DNA of 64,000 nucleotides from Palsa-504 sp963790065 (GTDB lineage Bacteria; Actinomycetota; Actinomycetes; Streptosporangiales; Streptosporangiaceae): positions 13,027 through 77,026 of the forward strand of contig CAWBNK010000026.1 in assembly GCA_963790065.1 (NCBI GenBank). Direction: 5' to 3'. Under the pieces are notes generated by a model. It had not been told where the DNA came from, did no database searches, and saw only the letters and a program-made list of their open reading frames with translations. Positions within the stretch are counted from its first letter, which is position 1. Every line of letters starts with the position of its first letter. The position numbers and the translations under genes were made by a program. This document shows positions 24,839 to 33,561 of this stretch, in pieces.

Positions 24839-24929
24839 GATGTGCGCTCCTTGGCTCGTGCTTGCTTTCTTGCCGATGACTCCAGCCTCGGCGCTCTCGT
24901 CGCCGGAGGGTCAAGACTGAGTTCTGGAA

Positions 24930-24966
24930 TTGACTGTCCGGTAAGGGGAGGGTTGACAATGGCCTG
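24930..24966 (+). promoter_or_regulatory. MerR-type promoter with 19-bp spacer, leaderless start
   Basis: TTGACT (24930-24935), a 19-bp spacer, and GACAAT (24955-24960). The long spacer is the hallmark of promoters activated by MerR-family distortion. The expected transcription start falls on or next to the GTG at 24967, so the MerR mRNA is probably leaderless and autoregulated. Confidence 0.55.
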
Positions 24967-25821
24967 GTGACAGCAGGGCTCACAGTCGGCGACTTTTCGC
25001 GCATCACCCACCTCAGCGTCAAGACGCTGCGGCATTACCACGAGGTCGGGCTGCTCGAGCCCGCCACGGTGAACCCCAGCACGGGCTACCGCTACTACTC
25101 CGGCGAGCAGATCCCCACCGCGCAGGTCATCCGCCGCCTGCGGGATCTCGAGATGCCGGTCGGCGAGGTCAAGGCGGTGCTCGACGCGCCGGACGCCCCG
25201 GCCCGCAACGCCCTCATCGCCGCGCATCTCGGCCGGCTGGAAGCCGAGCTCGCGCAGACCAGGGCCGCGGTCGACTCGCTGCGCAACCTGCTGCGGCCGC
25301 CGGAGGACGCGCCCGCGATCGAACGCCGGAGCGTCCCGGTCACCCGGGCGGCCGGCATAGCCGCGCTCGTCGACCGCGCGGACGCTCTGCCCTGGTGGCA
25401 GGGCGCCCTGGGCGAACTGCACGCCACCGTCCGCGCTCAGGGCCTGCACGTCACCGGTCCGAGCGGTGGAGTGTACGCGAGTGAGCTGTTCCAGCACGAC
25501 CGCGGCGAGGCGACCGTGTTCATCCCGGTGGAAGGCAGCGTGCGCGCCATCGGGCGGGTCACGCCGGTCGCGATCCCGGCGGCCGAACTAGCCGTCATCA
25601 CCCATCAGGGCTCACTCCACGACGCCGACCTCAGCTACGCCACGCTCGGTTCCTACGCCACCAGGCATGAGATCAGCATCGACGGGCCGTTGCGCGAGTA
25701 CTACCTGCGCGGCGCCAGCGATACGCCGGACGAGGCGGAATGGAGGACCGAGATTGGCTGGCCCATCTTCCGCGCCGACGGCAGGGCCCGGACAACCACT
25801 GCCCGGGCAACCCGCGCCTGA
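24967..25821 (+). CDS. MerR-family regulator with GyrI-like effector domain
   Basis: 284 residues. N-terminal MerR winged helix (VGDFSRITHLSVKTLRHYHE, LLEPATVNPSTGYRYYSGEQ), a dimer-forming coiled coil (~75-110, LGRLEAELAQTRAAVDSLRN), and a C-terminal GyrI-like small-molecule domain (residues ~120-265) with VFIPVEGSVRAIGRV and ELAVITHQGSLHD. Members respond to hydrophobic or cationic drugs. It is divergent from SnoaL and overlaps the start of the GMC oxidoreductase, so both neighbours are candidate targets. GTG start is set by the promoter, not by a ribosome site. Confidence 0.88.
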   Translation: MTAGLTVGDFSRITHLSVKTLRHYHEVGLLEPATVNPSTGYRYYSGEQIPTAQVIRRLRDLEMPVGEVKAVLDAPDAPARNALIAAHLGRLEAELAQTRAAVDSLRNLLRPPEDAPAIERRSVPVTRAAGIAALVDRADALPWWQGALGELHATVRAQGLHVTGPSGGVYASELFQHDRGEATVFIPVEGSVRAIGRVTPVAIPAAELAVITHQGSLHDADLSYATLGSYATRHEISIDGPLREYYLRGASDTPDEAEWRTEIGWPIFRADGRARTTTARATRA

Positions 25822-27832
25822 GGTTCCCGCGCGGCAGGCGGCCAGGCGGTTCGCCGAGGTCGTCTGCCCGCCCGAGGTCCGCCTGGATCAGCGGACGGAC
25901 CGGGTCCTGCGCGAGTTCGGGCTGATGCTCGGCTCGCTGCCGTCCGCGGCCAGGAAGGCGCTGGCCGCCGCCCTGGTCCTCCTCGACCAGGGAGCCCGGC
26001 TGTACCCGCCGTCCCGGGGCAGGCGGTTCGCCCGGCTGGACGACCGGGTGGCCGGCGCCTACATCCGGGCTCTGCTGGCGCGGCACGACGTCGCGGGCGA
26101 GATGATCCGGCGGCTCAAGAGCGTGGTCACCATGTGCTACTACGAGCTGCCCGAGGTGCAGCGGGAGATCGGCTACGAGCCGGCGCCTTACATCGCGGCC
26201 GTCTCCCGGCGCCGCCTGGAGTCCTACGGCCCGCAGATCCGCGCGGCCCAAGCAGACTCGCGGGCCAGGCCGAGCTGGGGACTCTGGGACAGGCCAGCCG
26301 TGACCGTTCCGAGCGGGCTGACCGGGCAGGACGGGGTTACCGGCGATCTCACCCTGGAGTGCGGGGTGGTGATCGTCGGGTCGGGGGCGGGCGGGGCGAC
26401 CGTGGCCGCGGAGCTGGCCGAGGCGGGGGTGGACGTGATCGTGCTCGAGGAGGGCGGATACCACCCGACCGAGTCGTTCACCGCCGGGACCGGGCGGGCG
26501 CTGCGCACGCTGTACCGGGACGGCGGGGGCGGGATGGCGATCGGGCACCCGTCCGTGCTGTACGCCGAGGGCCGCTGCGTCGGCGGGTCCACCGTGGTCA
26601 ACGGGGGCATGTCGTGGCGGACGCCGGCCCGCGTGCTCCGGCGGTGGGCCGAACAGGAGGGCCTGCGGGCGATCAGCGAGCAGGACCTGGACCCCTACTT
26701 CGCCGCCATCGAGTCCCGGCTTTCCGTCGGGCTGCAGGATCCGGAGACGATCGGGCGGGATTCCGAGCTGTTCAAGGGCGGCGCCGAGGCCAGGGGCTGG
26801 ACCGTGGTCCCGAACCGAAGGAACCAGCTGCACTGCGCGGGCACCAACAGCTGCAGCAGCGGCTGCCCGACCGGCGCGAAACAGTCAATGCTGGTGACCA
26901 GCGTGCCCCGGGCGCTGGCGCTAGGCGCCCGGCTGCTCGCCGACTGCCGGGTGGACCGGATCACCCGGTCCGGGCCCGCGGTGACCGGCGTGACCGGCCA
27001 CTTCGTCCGGCCGGGCGGCCGCCGGGGCCCGAGCCTGACCGTCCGGGCCCGGGTGGTGATCGCGGCCGGCGGCGCGCTGCAGACGCCGGCCCTGCTCATG
27101 CGGTCGGGCCTGCGGTCGGCCTCGGGGCAGCTCGGCCGGAACCTGTCGGTGCACCCGAACGCAGTGGTGACCGCGTTCTTCGACCAGGACGTCACCGGCT
27201 GGCAGGGCGTTCACCAGGCCTTCCAGGTGCGCGAGTTCCTCGACGAAGGGCTGCTGCTGACCGCGACCAACCTCACTCCCCCGATGCTGGCCGGGATCTT
27301 GCCGGGCTACGGCCGGGAACTCGGCGAGCAGATGGCGGACTACAACCACATCGTCACCGCGGGGCCGCTGGTCTCCGACACCGGGACGGGCCGGATTCGG
27401 AACGTCCCCGGCCTCGGGCCGCTGGTCTTCTACCAGCTCACCGAGCGCGACGCCGCCCGCGTGCAGCGCGGCGTGGAGCTGACCGCCGAAGCGCTGTTCA
27501 CCGCCGGGGCCCGGCGCGTGCTGCTCCCCTTCGACGGGGCCCCCGAGGTCCGCGACCCGGACGAACTGCGCCGGCTGCTGGCCCGGCCGGTACCCAAACG
27601 GTCCCTCCAGCTGTTCTCGATCCACCTGATGGGCACCGCGCGGATGAGCGAAGACCCCCGGCGCGGCGTGGTCGGCAGCTTCGGGGAGTTCCACGGCGTG
27701 CCCGGGCTGTTCGTCACCGACGCCAGCGTCTTTCCCGGCCCGATCGGCATCAACCCGATGGAGACGGTCATCGCGCTGGCCATGCGCAACGCACGGCAGC
27801 TGATCGAGCGCCGCGGCCGCTGGGCTATCTGA
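25754..27832 (+). CDS. GMC-family FAD oxidoreductase with N-terminal helical domain (fatty-alcohol-oxidase-like)
   Basis: 692 residues from TTG 25754, chosen for GGAGG 7 bp upstream; it overlaps the MerR gene by 68 bp. The N-terminal ~130 residues are a helical module like that of long-chain alcohol oxidases (ARRFAEVVCPPEVRLDQRTD, then MCYYELPEVQREIGYEP). The FAD motif VVIVGSGAGGATVAAELAEA, GRCVGGSTVVNGGMSWRTPA and Cys-rich CAGTNSCSSGCPTGAKQSML follow. The C-terminal GMC region has FSIHLMGTARMSEDP and TDASVFPGPIGINPMETVIA. It probably oxidises an alcohol, with O2 or a dye-like acceptor; the substrate is unknown. Confidence 0.85.
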   Translation: MAGPSSAPTAGPGQPLPGQPAPEVPARQAARRFAEVVCPPEVRLDQRTDRVLREFGLMLGSLPSAARKALAAALVLLDQGARLYPPSRGRRFARLDDRVAGAYIRALLARHDVAGEMIRRLKSVVTMCYYELPEVQREIGYEPAPYIAAVSRRRLESYGPQIRAAQADSRARPSWGLWDRPAVTVPSGLTGQDGVTGDLTLECGVVIVGSGAGGATVAAELAEAGVDVIVLEEGGYHPTESFTAGTGRALRTLYRDGGGGMAIGHPSVLYAEGRCVGGSTVVNGGMSWRTPARVLRRWAEQEGLRAISEQDLDPYFAAIESRLSVGLQDPETIGRDSELFKGGAEARGWTVVPNRRNQLHCAGTNSCSSGCPTGAKQSMLVTSVPRALALGARLLADCRVDRITRSGPAVTGVTGHFVRPGGRRGPSLTVRARVVIAAGGALQTPALLMRSGLRSASGQLGRNLSVHPNAVVTAFFDQDVTGWQGVHQAFQVREFLDEGLLLTATNLTPPMLAGILPGYGRELGEQMADYNHIVTAGPLVSDTGTGRIRNVPGLGPLVFYQLTERDAARVQRGVELTAEALFTAGARRVLLPFDGAPEVRDPDELRRLLARPVPKRSLQLFSIHLMGTARMSEDPRRGVVGSFGEFHGVPGLFVTDASVFPGPIGINPMETVIALAMRNARQLIERRGRWAI

Positions 27833-27853
27833 CCCCGGCGGCCGCGACCGGCG

Positions 27854-28771
27854 TCAGCGCCAGACGGCGACCGGCGTGCCGGGCGCGTAGAAGTAGCCCG
27901 CGGCGCTCTTGTTCGCGTTGGGGTCCTTGGACAAGGTGGAGTAGTCGATGGAGAACTGGTACTCCTTGCCCGGCGGGACGCGGTGATAGGTGGGGTTCGG
28001 CGGCTCGACGATGCCGGCGTCGGTGAACGAACCGTCCTGGAAGTAGAACTGCTTAGGGTTGACCACGAACCCGTCGGCCCCGCCCACGATGACCCAGCCG
28101 ACGATCGCGCCGCCGGTCTGGTCGCCCTGGGTGTTGATCTCGGCGATACGGGACCCTTCCGGCGTGGTGAACCAGGACAGCTGGTTCGGGTCGGTGCTGT
28201 CGGTGCCCTTGAGCGTGGCCTCCGGCGGGGTGATCCCCTTCACCGCCTCGAGCCGGGCGTTGCTCTCGTCGAGCAGGCAGGCCGCGAGGTTGATGCCGTC
28301 GATGGTCCCGCCGGTGTTGAAGGCGGCGGCGCACACCGGGCCGCGCGCGGCCAGCCACGCGCTGTCCTGGGCCAGGATGGTGGCGCGTCCGGCCGCCGTC
28401 GCGCTGGCGTACCTGGCCGACTGCGCGACGTCGATCTGGACGTCGACGTTCTCGGTCTTGGTCTGGTAGCACTGCTCGATGGCGATCGTGGTGGCCTGGC
28501 TGCCGCAGCTGGCCGGGGCGGTCTCGAACCTGGCCGGATGACCGGGATCGAACGGCTCGACGATGTTGACGAACGAAGCGGCCGCCGCGGAGGCGGTGGC
28601 CGTGCCGCCCGTCCCGGTGGCGCCCGGGCTGGCCGAGGTGGCCGCGCTGCTCGCCGACCCGGAGGAACTGCAGGCGGCCAGCAGGGCGGCCAGGGCGGTG
28701 AGCACCACGGCCCGCGCCAGCACGGCGCTATTCGCGCGCCACCCACGTCTCATAAACTCCACCAGGCCCAT
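27854..28771 (-). CDS. Lipoprotein with LprI-like domain
   Basis: 305 residues. Signal with lipobox ALLAACSSS (Cys ~34) and a Ser/Ala/Thr linker to ~65. A domain with regularly placed Cys follows (SCGSQATTIAIEQCYQTKT, LAQDSAWLAARGPVCAAAF), resembling LprI/DUF1311 lysozyme-inhibitor-type proteins. The C-terminal ~130 residues (GGAIVGWVIVGGADGFVVNP, FYAPGTPVAVWR) are unassigned. Secreted and membrane-anchored. It is convergent with the GMC gene. The role is not certain; the LprI link rests on the Cys-spaced helical pattern. Confidence 0.65.
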   Translation of the reverse strand: MGLVEFMRRGWRANSAVLARAVVLTALAALLAACSSSGSASSAATSASPGATGTGGTATASAAAASFVNIVEPFDPGHPARFETAPASCGSQATTIAIEQCYQTKTENVDVQIDVAQSARYASATAAGRATILAQDSAWLAARGPVCAAAFNTGGTIDGINLAACLLDESNARLEAVKGITPPEATLKGTDSTDPNQLSWFTTPEGSRIAEINTQGDQTGGAIVGWVIVGGADGFVVNPKQFYFQDGSFTDAGIVEPPNPTYHRVPPGKEYQFSIDYSTLSKDPNANKSAAGYFYAPGTPVAVWR

Positions 28772-28845
28772 AGAGATCCGCCTTTCCCGCCACCCGCGTT
28801 ATTCGCAGTGATCGTAGCGGGGTCCGAGGGCGGCCAGCCACTGGG

Positions 28846-31093
28846 TCACCACGGTGTCGATGAACTCGCCGGTGACCTCGCGGCCGATAAAGCCCGAAAC
28901 TGTTCACGATCATGAAAGCCAGGAGGAGGGTGGGCGCGGGGTAGTAGGAGGACGTCGGCGGCGACCGCGCCGGACGGACCGCAGATGAGCGGGTTGATGT
29001 CGAGGGCGTCCAGGGCGTCGCCGAGGTCGCAGGCCAGGCGGGACAGGCCGGTGATCGCGTCGGCGATCGCGCCGAGGTCGGCCGGGGGCTGCCCGCGGGT
29101 CCCGGCCAGCACGGCGGCCAGCCGGAGCCGGCCCAGGGCCGCCACCGCGGCGGAACGGGTAACCGGGGCGAGCAGCACGGCCCGTTCGGCAAAAATCTCG
29201 ATCAGGACCCCTCCGGCGCTGATGACCAGGAGCGGCCCGAGGGCGGCGTCGCGGACGAGGCCCAGCGCCAGTTCGGTGCCCGGCGCGGCCGTCTCGCACA
29301 CCAGGACCCGCGGGCTCAGGCGGGCGGCCAGGTCGTCGTAGGCGGCGCCGACCGCGGCGGGGTCGCCGAGGCCGAGCCGCACCCCGCCGACGTCCGACTT
29401 GTGCGCGATGCCCGGCTCGTCGGTCTTGAGGACCACCGGGTAACCGATCGCGGCCGCCGCCGTCAGCGCCGCGGCGCGGGTCGCGGCCTGCGCGGGCCCG
29501 CACCACCGGGAGGCCGTAGTCGCGTAGCAGGTCGAAGAGCACGGCGCCGCTCAAGCCGCCGGGGTGGCGAGCCAGCGTTTCCCGCCAGCGCCTGCCGGTG
29601 TCGCCGGGCGGATCTGGGTCGGGCGGCGGGTCTTTGGGCTCAGCGTGGTCGAGCAGGTGGCGCAGGGCGAGCAGGCCGCTGCGGGTGCCTTCCAGGACCG
29701 GGACGCCGGCCGCGCGCAGCGCGGCGGCGGCGGCCGGGTCGACGGCGGCGGGCAGCCCGGCGAGCACCGCGACCGGCTTGGGGGTGCGCGCGGCGGTGGT
29801 CAGCACCGCCCGCGGGTAGGACTCGTCGCCGTCGAACTCGGGCACCAGGTCGACGGCCAGCGCGACCGCGGCCACGGCCGGGTCGGCGGCCAGCGCGGAC
29901 AGGCACTCGGCGAACAGCGGCTCGGTGTCGCGGCCGGTCCCCCACACGTCGAGCGGGTTGTCCGGCGCCAGGCCGGGGTCGAGCGCCGCCGCCAGCCGGT
30001 CCCGGGTCGCCGGGCCGAGGGGGGCGAATGGCACGCCGAGTTCGGCGGCCAGGTCAGCGACGTGCGCACGTTCCAGGCCGGAATCGTGCACGGTGGCGAT
30101 GCCCGCCGTTCCTGGCGGGCAGCGGCGGCCAGCCCCGCCTCGGCCAGCCCCGCCTCGACCAACAGAGAACAGCTCAAGGGTGTCGGCCAGCTCGGCCAGG
30201 TCGCGGACGCGGTGCAGCCCGTAGGCGCCGGCCAGCGCCTCCCACGCGCCGTCGGCCGCGGCCAGCGCGCCGGAGTGCGCCGACACCAGCGCTCTCCCGG
30301 CCGCAGACGCGCCCACGCTGAGCAGCACGGCCGGCACGTCCGCGGCCAGCGCTTCGGCCAGGACCGCGCGCAGGTCCGCCGCGTCCCTGATCGCCTCGAG
30401 GACCAGCGCCAGCACCCGGGTCTCCGGCAGGCTCAGCGCGTACCTGGCGTAGGCCGCGGCGGTGGTGACCAGCTCCTGGCCGGACGAGACGGCCAGGCTG
30501 AAGCCGAAGCCGCGGCGCGCGCGCAGCAGCGCGGAGAACACCGAACCCGAGTGGGTGACCAGCGCGACCGGCCCGGCGGGCAGCGGGTCGGGCTCGAGAT
30601 AGCCGACGGCGCGCAGCCCGCGGGCGACGTTCACGAAGCCCATGCACCCCGCGCCGCACACCGCCATGCCCGCCTGGCCGGCGATCGCGGCCAGCCGGCT
30701 CCTCAGCCCGGAGGTACCAGGAAGGTCAAAGGCAGAACCGAAAATTATGGCCGAACGGGCCCGGGTGCGTGCCGCGGCCTCCAACTGCGCCTCGAGGGCG
30801 GCGTCAGGGACGGCGAGCAGCACTAGGTCCACCGGTTCGGGCAGCTCGGCCAGGCTGGGCAGGCAGGGCGTGCCGCCGATGTCGGGGTAGCGCGGGTTGA
30901 CCAGGTAGGTGCGCGGGCGCGACGGGCTCCTGGCTACCTCCGCGATCATGCGCGCGCCGAGGCTGCCCGGACGCGCGCTGGCCCCGACCAGCGCCACGCT
31001 GCGGGCCTCGAGCATCGCGGTGACGGCTGGTCGGGATCCTTGGGGGCTTTGGGTCGCGGCCGCGGTAACTGCTGTTTGCGACGGGGCGGTCAC
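28846..31093 (-). CDS. NDP-forming acyl-CoA synthetase (acetate--CoA ligase type), one frameshift
   Basis: Starts GTG 31093. A CoA-binding Rossmann domain (SVALVGASARPGSLGARMIA) leads to succinyl-CoA-ligase-like domains with the phospho-His segment VSAHSGALAAADGAWEAL. After DYGLPVVRARA the frame shifts near 29497 (one extra G). The ATP-grasp domain then continues as IGYPVVLKTDEPGIAHKSDV, GTELALGLVRDAALGPLLVI and LDINPLI to a stop at 28846. Total ~748 residues, normal for fused alpha-beta enzymes. They convert acyl-CoA, ADP and Pi to acid and ATP, or the reverse. The C-terminus (HDREQF) is encoded by a copy of the CATGATC element. It is coupled to the upstream oxidase by a GTGA overlap. Confidence 0.82.
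28898..28914. repeat. Half copy of the 2957 inverted-repeat element at a gene end
   Basis: AACTGTTCACGATCATG differs by one base from the right arm at 2993-3009. As there, it falls in the last codons of a gene (here the acyl-CoA synthetase) and encodes part of its C-terminus. Confidence 0.5.
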
Positions 31094-32748
31094 CGCTGGC
31101 GGGCGCGCCGAACGGCCTGGACGGGACCGCGGAGGGCGGCGCGGCGGTCGGCGATCGCGGCCTGGGCCGCCTGCATGCCCGGGATGCCGCAGACCCCGCC
31201 GCCGCCGTGGGTGGCGGAGCTCGCGTAGTACAGGCCGGGCACCGGGGTACGGTAGTCGGCGAAACCGGGCGCGGGGCGCATGTGGAACAGCTGCTCCAGG
31301 GACAGCTCGCCGTGGAAGATGTTGCCGCCGACCAGGCCGTAGTCGTGCTCCATCTCATACGGGCCCACGATGTCGGTGTGCAGGATCGAGCTCTTGAAGT
31401 TCGGCGCCACCTCGTTGTAGCAGTCGATCATGCGGTCGGCGTAGGCCTGGAGCTCCTCGGCGTGCGGCTGTTCGTTCCAGTCGGACGGGACCCACTGGGT
31501 GAACAGCGACATGATGTGGTAGCCGTCGGGGCACAGCGTCTTGTCGAAGGCGGTCGGGATGACTCCGTCGCTGAACGGCCTGGTGGCGGGCCTGCCCTCG
31601 CGAGCCTCGGTAAACGCGCGCTCGATGTACGGCATGGTCGGCGCCATCTCCACCGAACCCGTGTGGTGCTCGGCCAGGTTCGTGCCGGGATCGGCGGTGA
31701 AGTCGGGAAGTTCGGCCAGCGCCAGGTTGATCTTGACCACGCCGCTGCGGGTCTTCCAGTGCTCGATGTCCTCGACGAAGCTGTCCGGCAGGTTCTGCCT
31801 GCCCACGTGGTCCAGGAACGCGGTGCGCGGGTGCAGCGAGGTGACCACGACCTTGGCCGTGATCTGCTGCCCGGTGTCGAGGATGACCCCCGCGGCCCGG
31901 CCGTCTTGGAGCAGGAGCTGGTTTACCGGGGCGCCGGTGCGGATCTCGGCGCCGTTCTCGCGGGCCGCGCTGGCGATCGCGTCGGCGACCGCGCCCATGC
32001 CGCCCTCCTGGAAGCCCCAGTTGCCCAGGTGACCGTCGCCGACGTCGCCGATGGAGTGGTGCGCCATCACGTAGGCGGTGCCCGGCTCGTAGGGCCCGGC
32101 CCAGGTGCCGATCACGCCGTTGACCGCCAGCGCGCCCTTGACCTGCGGGGACTCAAACCAGTCGTCGAGCAGGTCGGCGATCAACATCGTCATCAGCCGG
32201 GTCACGTCGGCGATCGTGCGCACCGAAAGGCCGCGCTGCCGCCAGGCCAGCCGCAGCGTCTCGGCCAGGTCGCGGGGCTTGTGCGAGCCGAGGTTCGGCG
32301 GCACGGTGAGCAGCAGCGGGCCGAGCACATCGGCCAGGCCGGCCAGCCAGGCGTCCCAGCGCGGCATCGCGTCGGCGTCCTTCTTCGACCAGCGGGAGAT
32401 CTCTTCGTAGTTGCGCTTGGCGTCGTCGGCGTAGAGCTTGATCGACCCGCCTTCGGGGAAGGCCTGGTAGTACGGGCCCATCGGGAAGATCTTGTAGCCG
32501 TGCTTTTCCAGCTGAAGGTCGCGGATGATGGTCGGCGGCAGCAGCGACATCACGTAGGACAGGCGGGTGACGCGGAAGTCCGGGGCGTCCGGCCAGGGGG
32601 CTTCGGTGGTCGCGGCGCCGCCGGTCTTCTGCCGCGCCTCGAGCACCAGCGTCCGGGCGCCGGAGCGGGCCAGGTACGCCGCAGCGACCAGCCCGTTGTG
32701 CCCGCCGCCGACGATGATCGCGTCGTAGTTGGTTGCCTTCGTTGCCAT
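31090..32748 (-). CDS. Phytoene-dehydrogenase-like FAD/NAD(P) oxidoreductase
   Basis: 552 residues from ATG 32748 (GGAGG ~9 bp upstream; the frame extends to 32811 but without conservation). N-terminal dinucleotide motif YDAIIVGGGHNGLVAAAYLA followed by LVLEARQKTGGAATTE, and a C-terminal FAD closure GLYYASSATHGGGGVCGIPG. This COG1233-type group is often found in catabolic clusters as oxidases/desaturases of unknown substrate rather than in carotenoid synthesis; no other carotenoid gene is present. Operator site 3 lies 22 bp upstream of the ATG. The stop overlaps the acyl-CoA synthetase start. Confidence 0.85.
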   Translation of the reverse strand: MATKATNYDAIIVGGGHNGLVAAAYLARSGARTLVLEARQKTGGAATTEAPWPDAPDFRVTRLSYVMSLLPPTIIRDLQLEKHGYKIFPMGPYYQAFPEGGSIKLYADDAKRNYEEISRWSKKDADAMPRWDAWLAGLADVLGPLLLTVPPNLGSHKPRDLAETLRLAWRQRGLSVRTIADVTRLMTMLIADLLDDWFESPQVKGALAVNGVIGTWAGPYEPGTAYVMAHHSIGDVGDGHLGNWGFQEGGMGAVADAIASAARENGAEIRTGAPVNQLLLQDGRAAGVILDTGQQITAKVVVTSLHPRTAFLDHVGRQNLPDSFVEDIEHWKTRSGVVKINLALAELPDFTADPGTNLAEHHTGSVEMAPTMPYIERAFTEAREGRPATRPFSDGVIPTAFDKTLCPDGYHIMSLFTQWVPSDWNEQPHAEELQAYADRMIDCYNEVAPNFKSSILHTDIVGPYEMEHDYGLVGGNIFHGELSLEQLFHMRPAPGFADYRTPVPGLYYASSATHGGGGVCGIPGMQAAQAAIADRRAALRGPVQAVRRARQR

Positions 32749-32768
32749 GAACCGGACCCTCCGAAAGA

Positions 32769-32788
32769 TTGACTGAACATTCAGTCTA
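32769..32788. promoter_or_regulatory. GACTG-N6-CAGTC operator (site 3)
   Basis: TTGACTGAACATTCAGTCTA: GACTG (32771-32775), AACATT, CAGTC (32782-32786). It lies between the divergent phytoene-dehydrogenase-like gene (ATG 32748) and the TetR gene (ATG 32866). Position next to a TetR gene makes this the most probable self-operator and links the other three sites to it. Confidence 0.8.
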
Positions 32789-32865
32789 GAAGCTGCTACG
32801 ATTACCCACAAGGCTGGAGACGAGGGAACGGCCTGGAGCGGGAAGCACGAGACGGAGATCGGGAC

Positions 32866-33561
32866 ATGAAGGAACGTGCGGGCGGCACGGGCCGGCCGGC
32901 GAAGGTTTCGCGGGATGCCGGGGCTTCGCGGGATTCCGGCGAGCGGCGCGAGCAGATGCTGCGGGCCGCAGTGGACGTCATCGTCGAGCGCGGCTACGCC
33001 GACACCAGGATCGCCGACGTCGCCGAGCGCACCGGCACCAGCCCGGCGCTGGTCATCTACTACTTCAAGACCCGCGATCAGCTGCTGACCGAGGCGATCA
33101 GGTACTCCGAGGACACCTGGTACGCCGAGAACCTGCGGCGGATGGAGGAGATCCCCACCGCGGCCGGGCGGCTGGCCGAGCTCATCGCCATGATCTGCCT
33201 GCCCGGCAATCCCGAACCGCGCAGTTACTGGCTGCTGTGGCTGGACTTTTGGGCGCAGTCACCGCGGAGCCCGGGGGTGGCCGCGGTGCGGCAGAAGTCC
33301 GACGAGCGGTGGCGGGAGACCATCCGCTCCGTCGTGCTGGCCGGCCAGGAGGCCGGCGAGTTCGCGCCCGTGGACGCGGACGACTTCACGATCACGCTGT
33401 CCGGCCTGCTCGACGGGCTGGCGGTGCAGATCGCGCTCGAGGATCCGGCGGTGCCGCCGCGGCGCGCGTACGAACTGGCGATGCGGTTCGCGGCCGGGCA
33501 GCTAGGGTTTGACACCAAGCTCGCACCCGCACCCAAGCGGGCGCGCAAACGCGGCAGGTAA
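32866..33561 (+). CDS. TetR-family regulator, BetI-like (copy 1)
   Basis: 231 residues. Helix-turn-helix at ~30-75: REQMLRAAVDVIVERGYADT, RIADVAERTGTSPALVIYYF, KTRDQLLTEAI. The C-terminal ligand domain has the BetI-type features SYWLLWLDFWAQSPRSPGVA and DERWRETIRSVVLAGQEAGE, seen in repressors that sense choline/betaine-like or other small amines. It begins with a ~28-residue basic tail that is not shared with copy 2. It lies 80 bp from operator site 3. The ABC ATPase gene follows after 14 bp. Inferred to repress the four-site regulon. The part from ~32951 belongs to the tandem duplication. Confidence 0.88.
   Translation: MKERAGGTGRPAKVSRDAGASRDSGERREQMLRAAVDVIVERGYADTRIADVAERTGTSPALVIYYFKTRDQLLTEAIRYSEDTWYAENLRRMEEIPTAAGRLAELIAMICLPGNPEPRSYWLLWLDFWAQSPRSPGVAAVRQKSDERWRETIRSVVLAGQEAGEFAPVDADDFTITLSGLLDGLAVQIALEDPAVPPRRAYELAMRFAAGQLGFDTKLAPAPKRARKRGR

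Noticed and set aside
24899..24925. Second MerR-type site on the SnoaL side (TTGACC followed by CTCCGGCGACGAGAGCG)
   Set aside because: No convincing -10 at 19 bp and poor dyad symmetry; insufficient to call.
31090..32748. Carotenoid biosynthesis locus from the phytoene-dehydrogenase-like gene
   Set aside because: No crtE/crtB/crtY-type genes in the window; this oxidoreductase family is also frequent in catabolic clusters.
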